In this document: one piece after another, positions 26,139-34,840 of the stretch
How positions within the stretch are numbered: the stretch's first letter is position 1
How the letters are laid out: each line of letters opens with the position of its first letter
NCBI RefSeq assembly: GCF_003344535.1
Contig: NZ_QPKS01000007.1
Location: 1-64,000, forward strand
DNA length: 64,000 nucleotides
Direction of reading: 5' to 3'
DNA from: Exiguobacterium flavidum
GTDB lineage: Bacteria; Bacillota; Bacilli; Exiguobacteriales; Exiguobacteriaceae
Program-made: the position numbers and the translations under genes
Notes under the pieces: generated by a model
The model's database searches: none
Seen by the model: the letters and a program-made list of their open reading frames with translations, nothing else
What the model was told of the DNA's origin: nothing

Positions 26139-26588
26139 ATGAGCAGTGCAGCGATCCCCCATCTCTTGCTTGCCGGCAACGGTCAGAAAGCAGTCGATTA
26201 CTATCAAGGAGTCTTCGGTCTGAAAACGATCAGTCTACTCCGCTACAGCGATCCCGGCTTCGAGGTCGAACCCGGCACGGAAGACCTTCTGCTTCACGCA
26301 CACTTGAAGTCGGATGACATCGAGCTGATGGTATCAGACGCCCGCCCGTCAGATGAGGTGCCTGTCGAGACGTTCATCTCACTGACGCTTACGATTGACG
26401 AGCTCACGGAACAAAAAGAACTGTACGACAAGCTGGCCGCGAGCGGCGAAGTCGTCATGGATCTGTCGGACACATTCTGGGGCGCGACGTACGGTGCCGT
26501 CCGCGACCCGTTCGGCGTCACCTGGAATCTCAACTGCCAGCGCGTCCCGATGGATGAGCTGATGGAATCCTTCAAGCAACAGTCATGA
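26139..26588 (+). CDS. VOC family protein (PhnB/glyoxalase-like), putatively SOS-controlled
   Basis: A 149-residue single VOC-domain protein (SAAIPHLLLAGNGQKAVDYY; C-terminal WGATYGAVRDPFGVTWNLN), typical of the PhnB-like branch. VOC members include glyoxalases, dioxygenases and drug-binding resistance proteins; catalytic metal ligands cannot be assigned with confidence. The start follows AAAGGAG. The promoter carries a perfect LexA-type box, so expression is expected after DNA damage, which would suit a protein that handles a DNA-damaging compound or a toxic aldehyde; that function is inference. Confidence 0.85.
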   Translation: MSSAAIPHLLLAGNGQKAVDYYQGVFGLKTISLLRYSDPGFEVEPGTEDLLLHAHLKSDDIELMVSDARPSDEVPVETFISLTLTIDELTEQKELYDKLAASGEVVMDLSDTFWGATYGAVRDPFGVTWNLNCQRVPMDELMESFKQQS

Positions 26589-26594
26589 GCACAA

Positions 26595-26654
26595 GAAAAA
26601 CGCATCTTCCTCCTCCCCTGAATCTTCAGCGGAGAAGCGGACATGCGTTTTTTC
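26595..26654. terminator. Bidirectional terminator, VOC gene / dioxygenase gene
   Basis: GAAAAACGCAT (26595-26604 region) pairs with ATGCGTTTTTTC (26643-26654) around a 38-base loop with an inner small stem. A and T runs lie on both sides, fitting the convergent gene pair. Confidence 0.7.
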
Positions 26655-26658
26655 TGTC

Positions 26659-27510
26659 TTATTCTTTTGTCGTGAGGCGGACCGTGATCCCGGACTCGTC
26701 CGTGACGTAATAAGCATCGCCTTCTTTGACGTCATACCCTTTCGCTTGGAGTCCTTCGACCGCTTTCGTCAGTTCAGCAGCGTCCGGGTAGACGAGCGTC
26801 CACCAGTCGAGTCCGACGGCGTCGTCCGGTACGGCCTGTGCGCCTTCCCCTGCCCACAGGTTCATCCCGACGTGGTGGTGGTAGCCGCCTGCGGCCAGGA
26901 ACATCGCCTTCATCCGCGACCAGTCGGCCATGACGTCGAAGCCGAGCGCCTCCTGGTAGAACCGTTTGCCGTCCTCGAGCGTCTTGACGTGGAAGTGGAC
27001 GTGCCCCATCACGGTCGACGCCGGCATCCCGTGCCAGACGTCTTCGCCTGCCTCGGCGACCATGCTCTGCCAGTCGACGGCGTTCGTCGCCATGTTGACG
27101 TTGCCCGCCGCGTCGTACGTCCAGTCTTCGCGCGGCCGGTCGACGTAGATCTCGATCCCGTTGCCGTCCGGATCACTCAGGTAGAACGCCTCGCTGACGA
27201 GATGGTCGCCTTGACCGACGTCTATCCCGAGCGCAATCAGGTTGCGCAGGACGAAGCCGAGCTCCTTCCTGCTCGGCAGGAGGATCGCGAAATGATAGAG
27301 TCCGGTCGCCGAGTTCGGCGGAAGCTGACGTGCGTCCGCGTGCTCCTCGAGCCAGACGAGCGGCGTGCCGCTCGCGCCGAGCAACAGTGTCCCGTCCTCC
27401 TGCTTGATTTCTGAGAGTCCGAGCGCCTTGACGTAGAAGTCCTTCGCCCGCGCGAGATTTTGAACGCGCAGCTTGACCGGACCGAGTGTGATGTGTGGAT
27501 GGATCGACAT
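26659..27510 (-). CDS. catE: Catechol 2,3-dioxygenase-like VOC protein (CatE-like)
   Basis: A 283-residue protein with two tandem VOC domains, as in extradiol dioxygenases of the CatE type. Candidate metal ligands are H in GPVKLRV.../LYHFAIL of the first half and HVHFHVK, HHHVGMNLW and the C-terminal Tyr/Glu in the second. B. subtilis CatE detoxifies catechols by ring cleavage. The ATG at 27508-27510 follows AAGGGAGAG; the 102 open upstream codons run through the regulator's promoter and are rejected. A divergent HxlR regulator supports the catechol reading. The symbol is by resemblance and context. Confidence 0.82.
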   Translation of the reverse strand: MSIHPHITLGPVKLRVQNLARAKDFYVKALGLSEIKQEDGTLLLGASGTPLVWLEEHADARQLPPNSATGLYHFAILLPSRKELGFVLRNLIALGIDVGQGDHLVSEAFYLSDPDGNGIEIYVDRPREDWTYDAAGNVNMATNAVDWQSMVAEAGEDVWHGMPASTVMGHVHFHVKTLEDGKRFYQEALGFDVMADWSRMKAMFLAAGGYHHHVGMNLWAGEGAQAVPDDAVGLDWWTLVYPDAAELTKAVEGLQAKGYDVKEGDAYYVTDESGITVRLTTKE

Positions 27511-27628
27511 ATGTTTCTCTCCCTTTTCGTTTCGATGTGTCTTCAGTATGCGGGACGGTGCCGCAATGCGGAAGTAGGCACTATTAAGTGGTATAGTTTC
27601 CTTAACGATACTAATGGGGGTGACGAAC

Positions 27629-27973
27629 ATGGAGAGACTGCCTGACTGCCGCGTCGAGACGGCGCTCGAGATCCTGACGGGAAAATGGAAGCCGAAGATT
27701 TTGCTGTCACTGATCACGAACGGCACGATGCGTTTCAGCGAACTGAAGCGGAACGTCCCGAATATCACGCAGAAGATGCTGACGGCGCAGCTCCGTGAGC
27801 TTGAAATCAACGACATCGTCCGCCGCGAGGTCTTCCAGGAGGTCCCGCCGCGCGTCGAATATTCGCTGACCGACTACGGCCGGACGCTCATGCCGGTGCT
27901 CGATGCGATGAACGCCTGGGGCGAGCAGCACGCCCGTCATATGAGCGCGGAACGGGTCGAACAGACGCCGTGA
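27629..27973 (+). CDS. HxlR family regulator, CatR/YodB-like
   Basis: A 114-residue MarR/HxlR-type winged-helix protein. Cys7 in LPDCRVETALEILTGKWK sits where B. subtilis CatR and YodB have the redox-sensing cysteine that reacts with quinones. The HTH is at about 35-60. It is divergent from the catE-like gene, and in B. subtilis CatR represses catDE, so the same control is likely. The shared 118-base region contains a short palindrome CACT-ATTA-AGTG (27579-27590) and a TATAGT (27592-27597) as possible operator and -10. AT the 3' end it overlaps a membrane-protein gene (GTGA). Confidence 0.87.
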   Translation: MERLPDCRVETALEILTGKWKPKILLSLITNGTMRFSELKRNVPNITQKMLTAQLRELEINDIVRREVFQEVPPRVEYSLTDYGRTLMPVLDAMNAWGEQHARHMSAERVEQTP

Positions 27974-28245
27974 AACGATTCGATTGGATCGCATTCGTTC
28001 TCGCCTGTCTGCTCGTCGTCTTCGCGTACGTCAGCTCGTTCACACCCTTTCTCCAAGGGCTGCCCGTCCATCCGCTGACGCTCGTCTTCTTCGCGGGACT
28101 CGTCCTGCTCGTCTTCACCGTCTTCGCCTTCCGGTCGATCGAGGGGCCGGCGAGCACGATCCGCACTTTTCTCGCGCTTGCGCTCGTCCTGATCGTCCTG
28201 CTTTTTTCTGCGGGCGTCTGGCTGTTCGCTCAAGCCTTCGCATGA
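27970..28245 (+). CDS. Small membrane protein, three helices
   Basis: A 91-residue protein with three predicted membrane segments (about 6-24, 36-54 and 66-88). The GTG start overlaps the stop of the HxlR gene (GTGA), so it is co-translated with the regulator. No family was recognised; a CatD-like role (the DoxX-type partner of CatE in B. subtilis) was considered but no DoxX motif is visible. Confidence 0.55.
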   Translation: MKRFDWIAFVLACLLVVFAYVSSFTPFLQGLPVHPLTLVFFAGLVLLVFTVFAFRSIEGPASTIRTFLALALVLIVLLFSAGVWLFAQAFA

Positions 28246-28246
28246 A

Positions 28247-28282
28247 ACGAAAACGGGCTACCCGCGGGCAGCCCATTTTCGT
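28247..28282. terminator. Bidirectional intrinsic terminator
   Basis: ACGAAAACGGGCT (28247-28259) and AGCCCATTTTCGT (28270-28282) pair at 12 of 13 positions around CCCGCGGG. It lies between two convergent genes. Confidence 0.8.
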
Positions 28283-28283
28283 C

Positions 28284-28874
28284 TTATAGTTTGATTTTCG
28301 CGTACTCGCCGCCCGACCAGCCGAAGCCTGACGATACTTCGAGCGTGTAGCCCTTCGCGTCAGCCGGCACCTCGAACACGACCTTGCCCTCTTTCTCGAT
28401 GTTCGGGTTGATCGTCTCGAGGAAGAAGCCGATTCCGCCTTCGTTGACGTACATGTCGAGTTCCGAGTCCGCTGAGTACTCCGTGTCGCCGATCTTGATC
28501 TTGAACATCTCCGCGTCGATGAAGCGCTCTTCCTTGTCGCCGTTCTTCACCTTCAGGTCGACGATGACGAACTTGCCGGACGTCTTCTTGTCGCCGAGGA
28601 TGTTGCTGATCAGGTTTTTCTCTTCGACGCCGTTGACCGTATACGTCAGCTCGCCCGTCTTGACCGCGTCACCGACGCCGTACGTCTTCTCTGTCTTCTT
28701 CTTCGCTTTCGGTTCTTCTTTCGCTTTTGGTTCTTCCTTCGCGCTCGCTTCCGTCTTCTCGACCGTCGTTTCCGTCTGACTTGACGTTGTCGCCTCTTCG
28801 TCGTTTCCGAACATTGCCGTCAGGACGACCAGACCGATAAATGCGAACAGTATCCATTTCAATACTTTTTTCAT
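28284..28874 (-). CDS. DUF4352 domain protein, membrane-anchored
   Basis: A 196-residue extracytoplasmic protein. An N-terminal membrane anchor (about 5-22) precedes a Lys/Glu/Ala-rich low-complexity linker (about 40-62, repeating KAKEEP) and a beta-sandwich DUF4352 domain (about 65-195: VGDAVKTGELTYTVNGVE, then VIVDLKVKNGDKEE). No lipobox cysteine is present, so it is probably anchored by the helix. The function is unknown; such proteins are cell-surface and often linked to cell-wall or stress physiology. Confidence 0.78.
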   Translation of the reverse strand: MKKVLKWILFAFIGLVVLTAMFGNDEEATTSSQTETTVEKTEASAKEEPKAKEEPKAKKKTEKTYGVGDAVKTGELTYTVNGVEEKNLISNILGDKKTSGKFVIVDLKVKNGDKEERFIDAEMFKIKIGDTEYSADSELDMYVNEGGIGFFLETINPNIEKEGKVVFEVPADAKGYTLEVSSGFGWSGGEYAKIKL

Positions 28875-29288
28875 TTCAATTCCTCCTTGTTTGTTGTTGA
28901 CGTCCTCAGTATAGGCGCCAGCAAATTCGGAGGTGTTTAATATTTTTTAGCAGGTCTTTTTTTGGACCCGGTCATTTTTTTGCATTGACATCACCTTGTC
29001 TCAGAGGCTTAAACTCTCTGCTCTTTTCAAGCAGTTTTTGCTTCGAGATGCTCAATCCCTTCTTCTTTGCGCCCCTTATTCGAACGGTTATCAGCTTCGC
29101 CATCATCATGATCATGTCTCGAATATACTTGCGAAAAATTCACCCACTTCAACGGAAAAAGGAATTGGCGACGGCTGAATCGAATAGGTTTTTAGAAGTA
29201 TGTCATTCTTATTCGTGGAACAAGACGAAATCTAAGCCTTGTAAGGACGTCTAATGGTGACCAATCAAATTTGTAGGGTGATGAATCG
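28875..29288. other. Intergenic region without a convincing gene
   Basis: About 410 bases of mixed composition. An 89-codon open frame at 28985-29254 on the plus strand has hydrophobic stretches but no ribosome site and no family resemblance, so it is not called. No promoter or repeat was recognised with confidence. Confidence 0.4.
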
Positions 29289-29960
29289 ATGATAGGAATA
29301 TGTATAGCGACGAAATGGGAGTACGAAGCATCACTGGCATATTTCAAAGTGACAGACGATGAACGTTTCGATTATCCGTATGGCGAGTATTTCATGAGGA
29401 CGATCGATGAAAACGAACTTGTTTTCTACAATACCGGGGTACGCAAAGTGAATGGTGTCGGCGGGACCCAGTACATGATCTCTAAATTCGACTTAACGAA
29501 AGTGATTGTCGCCGGGACCTGTGCCGGAATCGACGACACGTTCAGTAATTTAGATGTTTTCGTACCGAATAAAGCCGTTCAATATGATTGCACCGTCAAA
29601 GAAATCGAACCTCTCATCAAACAATCCTTCATAGTAGATATCGATCTATCTCCGTATGCCCATGACTTTCACACCGGGACGATCGGCACCGCTGATAAAG
29701 CCGTAGTCATGTGGAAGGACTATCTGGAACTTACAGCAAACGAAATCACGATCGCCGATACAGAAGCCGGCGCGATTGCCTACATCTGCAAGAAGAATGA
29801 TGTGGAATGCATCATCATCAAGGGGATATCTGATTTCCCGACAGACGAAGCAGCCTCCGACAAATTCGAATCGAACGTCGAACAAATCAATGTGTACTTG
29901 GAAAACACGCCTAAAGTCATGAACAAGATATTCGATGAGTATTTGAAACTGTTTATTTGA
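29289..29960 (+). CDS. Nucleoside phosphorylase / MTA-SAH nucleosidase-like protein
   Basis: A 223-residue protein of the purine/uridine phosphorylase superfamily. The C-terminal signature IADTEAGAIAYICKKNDVEC followed by KGISDFPTDEA matches the MTA/SAH nucleosidase pattern in which an Asp/Glu pair holds the ribose, and an early VIVAGTCAGIDD loop corresponds to the phosphate/ribose site. Probably an N-glycosidase or phosphorylase on nucleosides; closer than that cannot be said. GC is lower than that of neighbours and it stands alone, suggesting acquisition. Confidence 0.78.
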   Translation: MIGICIATKWEYEASLAYFKVTDDERFDYPYGEYFMRTIDENELVFYNTGVRKVNGVGGTQYMISKFDLTKVIVAGTCAGIDDTFSNLDVFVPNKAVQYDCTVKEIEPLIKQSFIVDIDLSPYAHDFHTGTIGTADKAVVMWKDYLELTANEITIADTEAGAIAYICKKNDVECIIIKGISDFPTDEAASDKFESNVEQINVYLENTPKVMNKIFDEYLKLFI

Positions 29961-30031
29961 CCAAGTCACTCATGCAGAGGGTGCGATCACCAAGAATGAG
30001 GATTTGTCGGACTGAAACCGGCAAGCATGCT

Positions 30032-30062
30032 AAAGCACCGCGATTTGCAGTGCTTTTTTTTG
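30032..30062 (+). terminator. Intrinsic terminator of the nucleosidase gene
   Basis: AAAGCAC (30032-30038) and GTGCTTT (30050-30056) pair, with two further inner pairs, and eight or nine Ts follow. Confidence 0.8.
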
Positions 30063-30066
30063 AACA

Positions 30067-30094
30067 CAAAAAAACGACACGCAAAGCGTGCCGT
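30067..30094 (-). terminator. Intrinsic terminator of the first chemoreceptor gene
   Basis: ACGACACGC (30074-30082) and GCGTGCCGT (30086-30094) form a stem with one G-U pair on the minus strand, followed by TTTTTTT. It begins at the stop codon. Confidence 0.75.
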
Positions 30095-31560
30095 CAAAGT
30101 TTCCGTTCCAGTTCGCGTGCTGCCGTCGTCAACACATCGATTGCCGCATGCAACTCCTGCATCTGGACCTCATTCGCCTGCGTCACTTCGGACAGCTGTC
30201 CGCTTTCGCGGGCGATCCGGTCCATGAACCGTTCGAGCTCGTGCGTCGCCGTCGTGATGTCAGCGACGCTCTGCTGGATCGAACCGAAGCGCATCCATGC
30301 ATCGCCAAGCGTCTCTGTCGAGCGGACGGAGCGTTCAGCGATTCGTGCGAAGGCCTGTCCGCTTTCCTCAAGCCGCTCCCCTTGCGTCCGGAGCAACGTC
30401 CCGCTCGCATCGATCGCACGCCCGGTCTGTTCGACATCCTGCCCGACCTGTCCGATGATCCGGCTGATCTCAGCGGACGCCGCTGCCGTTTGCGTCGAAA
30501 GCGCCCGGATCTCCTGCGCGACGACGGTGAACCCTTTGCCGAACTCGCCGGCCCGTGCCGCCTCGATCGAGGCGTTCAGGGACAACAGGTTCGTCTGTGA
30601 GGCGATCGTGTTGATGCTCGAGGTGATCGCGACGATTTCATCAAACCGTTTCGAAAGCTGTTCAAATGACGCAATCGACTCGTCCATGCTGCGGGTCAGC
30701 TCATCCATCGAGCGGCGGGCGAGTTCCATTGCCGTACTGCTCGTTTCTGCCGCTTCGCTCGATGCCCGGTTCGAATGCATCGTCTCCTGCAAGGCGTCCC
30801 CGACTTGTCCGATCAGGTCGTTGTTCGTCTCGTTCATGCGGAGGATCTTTCCGGCCGCCGTCAGTTGCGACGCCGTATCGTGCGCGAGCGCCGTCATCGC
30901 CCGTCCGATCTCAGAGAAGGAGAGGCGTGACGCATCGGCAATCGAGCGCATCTCTCCTGCTGACGCCGTCACCTGGTTCGCCGTCGTCTCGGAGCGTTCC
31001 AGTGTCGCGGCCACTTCAAGCGCGTGTTGCTCAGCCCGTTCGCGTTCTAAACGAACCTCTTCCAGGACGCGTCTGCCGTAAACGGCGACGAAAATCGCAC
31101 CGGCGTAGACCATCACGTAGCTGATTGCTGCGACGAGCAGCTCGAGGGCGCCTGAAAATGTGAGTTTTTCGAGCGCGACCGCTATCCCGAGCTCGATCAA
31201 TCCGACGGCTCCGGCGAGCACGACGAGCAGCGGTGTGAAGTAGACGACGGAGATGATCAGGAACAGAAAGCTCATGATCCGGATGGTCTCTGCCGGAATC
31301 GTCTGAAGCAAAACGGCAAATAACCCGTACGCGAGCAAAATCTGGACATATTTCGTCCATGGCCGCTCACCGAAGAGACGCGGCAGCACGAACAAAGCGA
31401 CGCTGAGGACCGTCCCCTCGATCAAGTACTGATAAAGCACGGTCAGGGTGACGAGGTCGAACTTGTAGAAGATGAACAGAATCGGATGCCCGAGCATCAA
31501 CAGCGTCGGAACCAAGAGCGAGACGATCTTGATGCTGATTTTCTCCAGTGGTGAGACCAT
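30094..31560 (-). CDS. Methyl-accepting chemotaxis protein, no external sensor domain
   Basis: A 488-residue chemoreceptor. About six membrane helices occupy residues 10-165 with only short loops, so there is no extracellular ligand domain; sensing may be in the membrane. A long helical signalling domain follows, with the hairpin tip [20 protein letters not shown] and [10 protein letters not shown] at about 320-360, where CheA/CheW bind. The MCP tip sequence is fully conserved. It is a close paralogue of the chemoreceptor at 32440-33906. No flagellar or che genes are in the window. Confidence 0.9.
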   Translation of the reverse strand: MVSPLEKISIKIVSLLVPTLLMLGHPILFIFYKFDLVTLTVLYQYLIEGTVLSVALFVLPRLFGERPWTKYVQILLAYGLFAVLLQTIPAETIRIMSFLFLIISVVYFTPLLVVLAGAVGLIELGIAVALEKLTFSGALELLVAAISYVMVYAGAIFVAVYGRRVLEEVRLERERAEQHALEVAATLERSETTANQVTASAGEMRSIADASRLSFSEIGRAMTALAHDTASQLTAAGKILRMNETNNDLIGQVGDALQETMHSNRASSEAAETSSTAMELARRSMDELTRSMDESIASFEQLSKRFDEIVAITSSINTIASQTNLLSLNASIEAARAGEFGKGFTVVAQEIRALSTQTAAASAEISRIIGQVGQDVEQTGRAIDASGTLLRTQGERLEESGQAFARIAERSVRSTETLGDAWMRFGSIQQSVADITTATHELERFMDRIARESGQLSEVTQANEVQMQELHAAIDVLTTAARELERKL

Positions 31561-31674
31561 AATGTTTGCCCCTTTTCGTCAAATGAATATACCTACCTAA
31601 GTATCGGTCAAGATCACCTATTAATCCACCAAAAAAAGGCTGCCAAAAGCAGGAAGTAGTCCAGTTATTGTGGT

Positions 31675-31698
31675 TGAACGGGTAAAGCAACCCGTTCA
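31675..31698. repeat. Perfect 9-base inverted repeat between chemoreceptor and GNAT gene
   Basis: TGAACGGGT (31675-31683) and ACCCGTTCA (31690-31698) with a 6-base loop. It lies in the shared upstream region of two divergent genes and has no T-run, so an operator is as likely as a terminator. Confidence 0.45.
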
Positions 31699-31782
31699 GC
31701 GAAAATAGGGATATATATGTTAGAATAATTATAGAAAATTCAAAATAAAGGAAATATATAACCATTAGGGAGAGGGAAGAAA

Positions 31783-32328
31783 ATGTTAGTACACAAGATT
31801 GACGAGGAAGTCTCATTGAGAATGCTGAATCAGAGCGATGCTGAAGAATTTTACAACTTAACCATCAGCTCAAAGACGTATTTGAAAGAATGGCTTGGTT
31901 GGCTCGACTACATTGAAACTGTGGAAGATACTGCTCAAAATATCAGTGCCAGATTGAAGGCATTTGCTGAAAATGGTGGACACCCAAAATCCTTCGCCAT
32001 TATTCACAATGGAGAAATTGCAGGAACAATAGGGTTTAATGACCTGGATAAAAACAATAAAATCGGCGTCGTCGGTTATTGGCTAGGAGAGAATTTTCAA
32101 GGTAAAGGTATCATGTCCAGAGCTTTTGAAGCGATTATTGATTATGGATTCAAAGAACTGGATCTTAATAGGATCGAGGTAAGCGTAGCTACCGAAAACA
32201 TAAAAAGCAGAGCACTTCCTGAACGGTTCGGTTTTACGGAGGAAGGCAAATTAAGACAAGCAGAGTGGCTACATGACCGGTATGTCGATCACGTTGTATA
32301 CGGGCTTTTAGCGGAGGAATGGAGATAG
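31783..32328 (+). CDS. GNAT N-acetyltransferase, RimJ/RimL type
   Basis: A 181-residue acetyltransferase similar to the ribosomal-protein-serine acetyltransferase/YdaF group. The acetyl-CoA loop is GYWLGENFQGKGIMSRAFEA (V-x-x-x-x-x-G-x-G-x-M form) at about 103-122, followed by RIEVSVATENIKSRALPERFGF. The acceptor substrate is unknown. It is markedly more AT-rich than both flanking chemoreceptor genes and runs in the opposite direction, consistent with insertion between the two paralogues. Confidence 0.85.
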   Translation: MLVHKIDEEVSLRMLNQSDAEEFYNLTISSKTYLKEWLGWLDYIETVEDTAQNISARLKAFAENGGHPKSFAIIHNGEIAGTIGFNDLDKNNKIGVVGYWLGENFQGKGIMSRAFEAIIDYGFKELDLNRIEVSVATENIKSRALPERFGFTEEGKLRQAEWLHDRYVDHVVYGLLAEEWR

Positions 32329-32332
32329 ACAT

Positions 32333-32368
32333 ACGAAAACCGCTCGGAATCATTCCGAGCGGTTTCGT
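32333..32368. terminator. Bidirectional intrinsic terminator, GNAT / second chemoreceptor
   Basis: ACGAAAACCGCTCGGAAT and ATTCCGAGCGGTTTCGT (32333-32350 and about 32352-32368) form a long GC-rich stem with A/T stretches at the base on both strands. Confidence 0.85.
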
Positions 32369-32439
32369 CGTGAAATTCAATGTTACTTTAAGTTTTCTCC
32401 ACGTGATCTGAACTGTTAAAAAAGCAGCCCTTCCTGTTT

Positions 32440-33906
32440 TTACAATTTGCGCTCGAGTTCATTCGCCGCATGCGTCAGCGAATGGATCGCTTCCTGCAGC
32501 GTGCGCATCTGCTCTTCCTTCTCGGTCGTCAAGCTAGACAGCTCCCCGCTGCTGAGAGCGAGCGCGTCCATGAACTGCTCGAGCTGCCGTGTCGCGCTTG
32601 TGATGTCCGTCAGGCTGTTCGTGATCTCGGTGAAGCGTCCTTCGACGGAGCCGATCGCCTCGGCCGATTTCGAGGAGCTTTCCTTGATCACGGCGAACGC
32701 CTGGCCGCTCTCGCGCATCCGTGTCTCCTGCTCGCGCAGGAGCGACGTGCTCGCGTCGATCGACTGGCCGGTCACCTTGACGTCCTGCTCGACACGCTCG
32801 ATGATGCCGTTGATCTCACTCGAGGCCGCCGCCGTCTGAGCCGACAGGTTGCGTATCTCCTGGGCGACGACCGTGAAGCCTTTGCCGAACTCGCCTGCGC
32901 GCGCCGCCTCGATCGAAGCGTTCAACGAAAGCAGGTTCGTCTGGGCCGCAATCGCGTTGATGCTCGAGGTGATGTTGACGATGTCCTTGAAGCGCCCGGC
33001 GAGCTGGCTGAAAGCTGCCGTCGAATCGTCCATGCTCGTCGTCAGCTGTTTGAGCGAGGCTTCCGCTTCGCCGATCGCCTGACCGCTCGTCGCGGCTGCA
33101 TGCGAGGACGTCTCGCTCAGCTCGATCGCCGTGCGGATGTCGCTTCCTGCCTCTTCGATCGCGAGGACGTTCGTCTCGTTCTTTTGGTGGATGCTGCGGA
33201 CGGCACTCGCTTGACGCGCCGTGTCGGTCGCAAGCGTCGACATCGCGGAGCCGATCTCACGGAGCGATCGTTCCGTCCCGTCGACGATCACCTTCATCTC
33301 GCCTGCGTGCGTCGTCACTTCCGTCGCTGTCGCAGCGGACTGCTCGAGCGTCGTCGCGACAGCCGTCGCATGCGTCTCAGCCTTCTTGCGCTGGCGCGCG
33401 ACTTCCGTCATGACACGCTTGCCGTAGCTCGAAACGAACAGCGCTGCCGAGAACACCATCAGGTAGATGACGAGCGCGACTGCGATGTCGAACGGATTCG
33501 CGTAACGAATCGTCCCGAGGAACGTGAACAGTCCGAGTTCAAGCAGACCGAGGACGCCAGCCAAGACGACGAGCGCAGGACTCAGATAGACGATCGACAT
33601 CGTCAGGTAGAGATAGGCGATCGTCCAGATGCTCGCTGACGGAAGCGTCAGGATGACGAGCGCGCAGACGCCGTAGGTCAGGACGATCTGGACGTACTTC
33701 GCAGCCGGCTTGTGGCCAATCAGGCGATAGACCGCAACGAGTGCCGCCGTCAAAATGAGTCCGCCGACTAAAAATTGATAAAAGACGTCGATCGTGACAT
33801 ATCCGAGCTTATGGAACAGGAAAATCAGCGGATGCGCGATCGTGATCAAGGCTGGAATCAGGATCGATAGAATCTTCGTGCTGAACCGTTCGAATGATGA
33901 GACCAT
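32440..33906 (-). CDS. Methyl-accepting chemotaxis protein, paralogue of the one at 30.1 kb
   Basis: About 488 residues with the same plan as its paralogue: around six N-terminal membrane helices, a long coiled coil and the conserved tip [20 protein letters not shown]. The start ([18 protein letters not shown]) aligns with MVSPLEKISIKIVSLLVP of the other receptor and is preceded by AAAGGGG, so the six earlier codons are excluded. The two probably arose by tandem duplication and now share the signalling tip almost exactly while the membrane parts have diverged. Confidence 0.9.
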   Translation of the reverse strand: MVSSFERFSTKILSILIPALITIAHPLIFLFHKLGYVTIDVFYQFLVGGLILTAALVAVYRLIGHKPAAKYVQIVLTYGVCALVILTLPSASIWTIAYLYLTMSIVYLSPALVVLAGVLGLLELGLFTFLGTIRYANPFDIAVALVIYLMVFSAALFVSSYGKRVMTEVARQRKKAETHATAVATTLEQSAATATEVTTHAGEMKVIVDGTERSLREIGSAMSTLATDTARQASAVRSIHQKNETNVLAIEEAGSDIRTAIELSETSSHAAATSGQAIGEAEASLKQLTTSMDDSTAAFSQLAGRFKDIVNITSSINAIAAQTNLLSLNASIEAARAGEFGKGFTVVAQEIRNLSAQTAAASSEINGIIERVEQDVKVTGQSIDASTSLLREQETRMRESGQAFAVIKESSSKSAEAIGSVEGRFTEITNSLTDITSATRQLEQFMDALALSSGELSSLTTEKEEQMRTLQEAIHSLTHAANELERKL

Positions 33907-34076
33907 TGGACTACCCCTTTGCAAGAAATGTGCATATATGGTCCTATCGTCACGATTGGAATGAATTTCAAGTCATTCCCCTACCTTTTAGAAGTCAGAA
34001 CGAACTTGACGTTTTTTCCGGAAAAACCGTATGGTGAAGCTAGAAAACGGCCAGTCGGCCAAAAGGATGATTTGAG

Positions 34077-34475
34077 ATGCTCTATCTTCTCGTCGGTCTC
34101 GCCGGCATATGCGGCGCCCTCGCCCGGTACGGCGTCGGCCTCGCCGTCGGCCAGTTCGCGAGCGGTCCCTTTCCGCTTGCGACGCTGCTGATCAATCTCG
34201 CAGGCTGCTTCCTGCTCGGATACGCGACCCATTTCCTGTTCAAGACGAAGGTGCTCCACAGTTACGCGGTGACGGCGCTCGGGACCGGCTTCATCGGTTC
34301 GTTCACGACGTTCTCGACGTTCAGCGTCGAGACGGTGACGCTGATGCGGGAGTCGCGCTTCCTGCTCGCAGGGCTGTATGTAGCGCTCAGCCTGTTCGGC
34401 GGGTTGCTCTTCTCCTATCTCGGTTTCCGAATCGGGTCGCGCCACTATGATACATCGAAGGAGGGAGCGTCATGA
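34077..34475 (+). CDS. fluC: Fluoride exporter subunit FluC (CrcB), first copy
   Basis: A 132-residue Fluc/CrcB fluoride channel subunit with four membrane helices. Signatures are GGALARY-like GALARYG near the start, LLINLAGCFLLG, and the TGFIGSFTTFSTFS stretch (about 71-84) that lines the F- pore. Gram-positive bacteria often have two subunits that form a heterodimer, matching the overlapping second gene. No convincing fluoride riboswitch was found upstream, only a GGCC-AGTC-GGCC hairpin. Confidence 0.93.
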   Translation: MLYLLVGLAGICGALARYGVGLAVGQFASGPFPLATLLINLAGCFLLGYATHFLFKTKVLHSYAVTALGTGFIGSFTTFSTFSVETVTLMRESRFLLAGLYVALSLFGGLLFSYLGFRIGSRHYDTSKEGAS

Positions 34476-34834
34476 GCGCCCTCGCCATAGCGATCGGCGC
34501 CTTCTTCGGCGCCATCTCCCGCTTCGCGATCAATACGTTCGTCAAGGCACGGACGAAGACCGAGTTCCCGTTCGCGACGCTGTTCGTCAACGTTACGGGA
34601 TCATTCGCGCTCGGATTCCTCGCCGGAAGCGAACAGGGCGGCCTGCTGATGCTCGCCCTCGGTACGGGATTCATGGGTTCCTTCACGACGTTCTCGACGT
34701 TCAAGCTCGAGAATCTGCAGTTCTATCAAAAGCGCGATGAACGGCTGTTGATCGGCTATTTGGCCGCCAGCTATTCGCTCGGTATCCTTGCCGCCGTTCT
34801 CGGGATGTGGCTCGGTGTACATTATATTCGATAA
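34472..34834 (+). CDS. fluC: Fluoride exporter subunit FluC (CrcB), second copy
   Basis: A 120-residue paralogue of the preceding protein with the same pore signature, GTGFMGSFTTFSTFKLEN, and four membrane helices. The ATG overlaps the first gene's stop (ATGA), so the two are made in equal amounts, as expected for heterodimeric FluC channels in an antiparallel arrangement. Fluoride efflux protects enolase and pyrophosphatase. Confidence 0.93.
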   Translation: MSALAIAIGAFFGAISRFAINTFVKARTKTEFPFATLFVNVTGSFALGFLAGSEQGGLLMLALGTGFMGSFTTFSTFKLENLQFYQKRDERLLIGYLAASYSLGILAAVLGMWLGVHYIR

Positions 34835-34840
34835 GCACGC

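Noticed and set aside
28985-29254. 89-codon plus-strand frame with hydrophobic stretches
   Set aside because: No ribosome site, no recognisable family and irregular composition; treated as non-coding.
34020-34076. Fluoride riboswitch upstream of the fluC pair
   Set aside because: The leader has GGCC-AGTC-GGCC and an AGGATGA stretch reminiscent of the crcB motif, but the conserved 5' GAUG..GUUC stem and pseudoknot partner could not be placed. A covariance-model search would decide.
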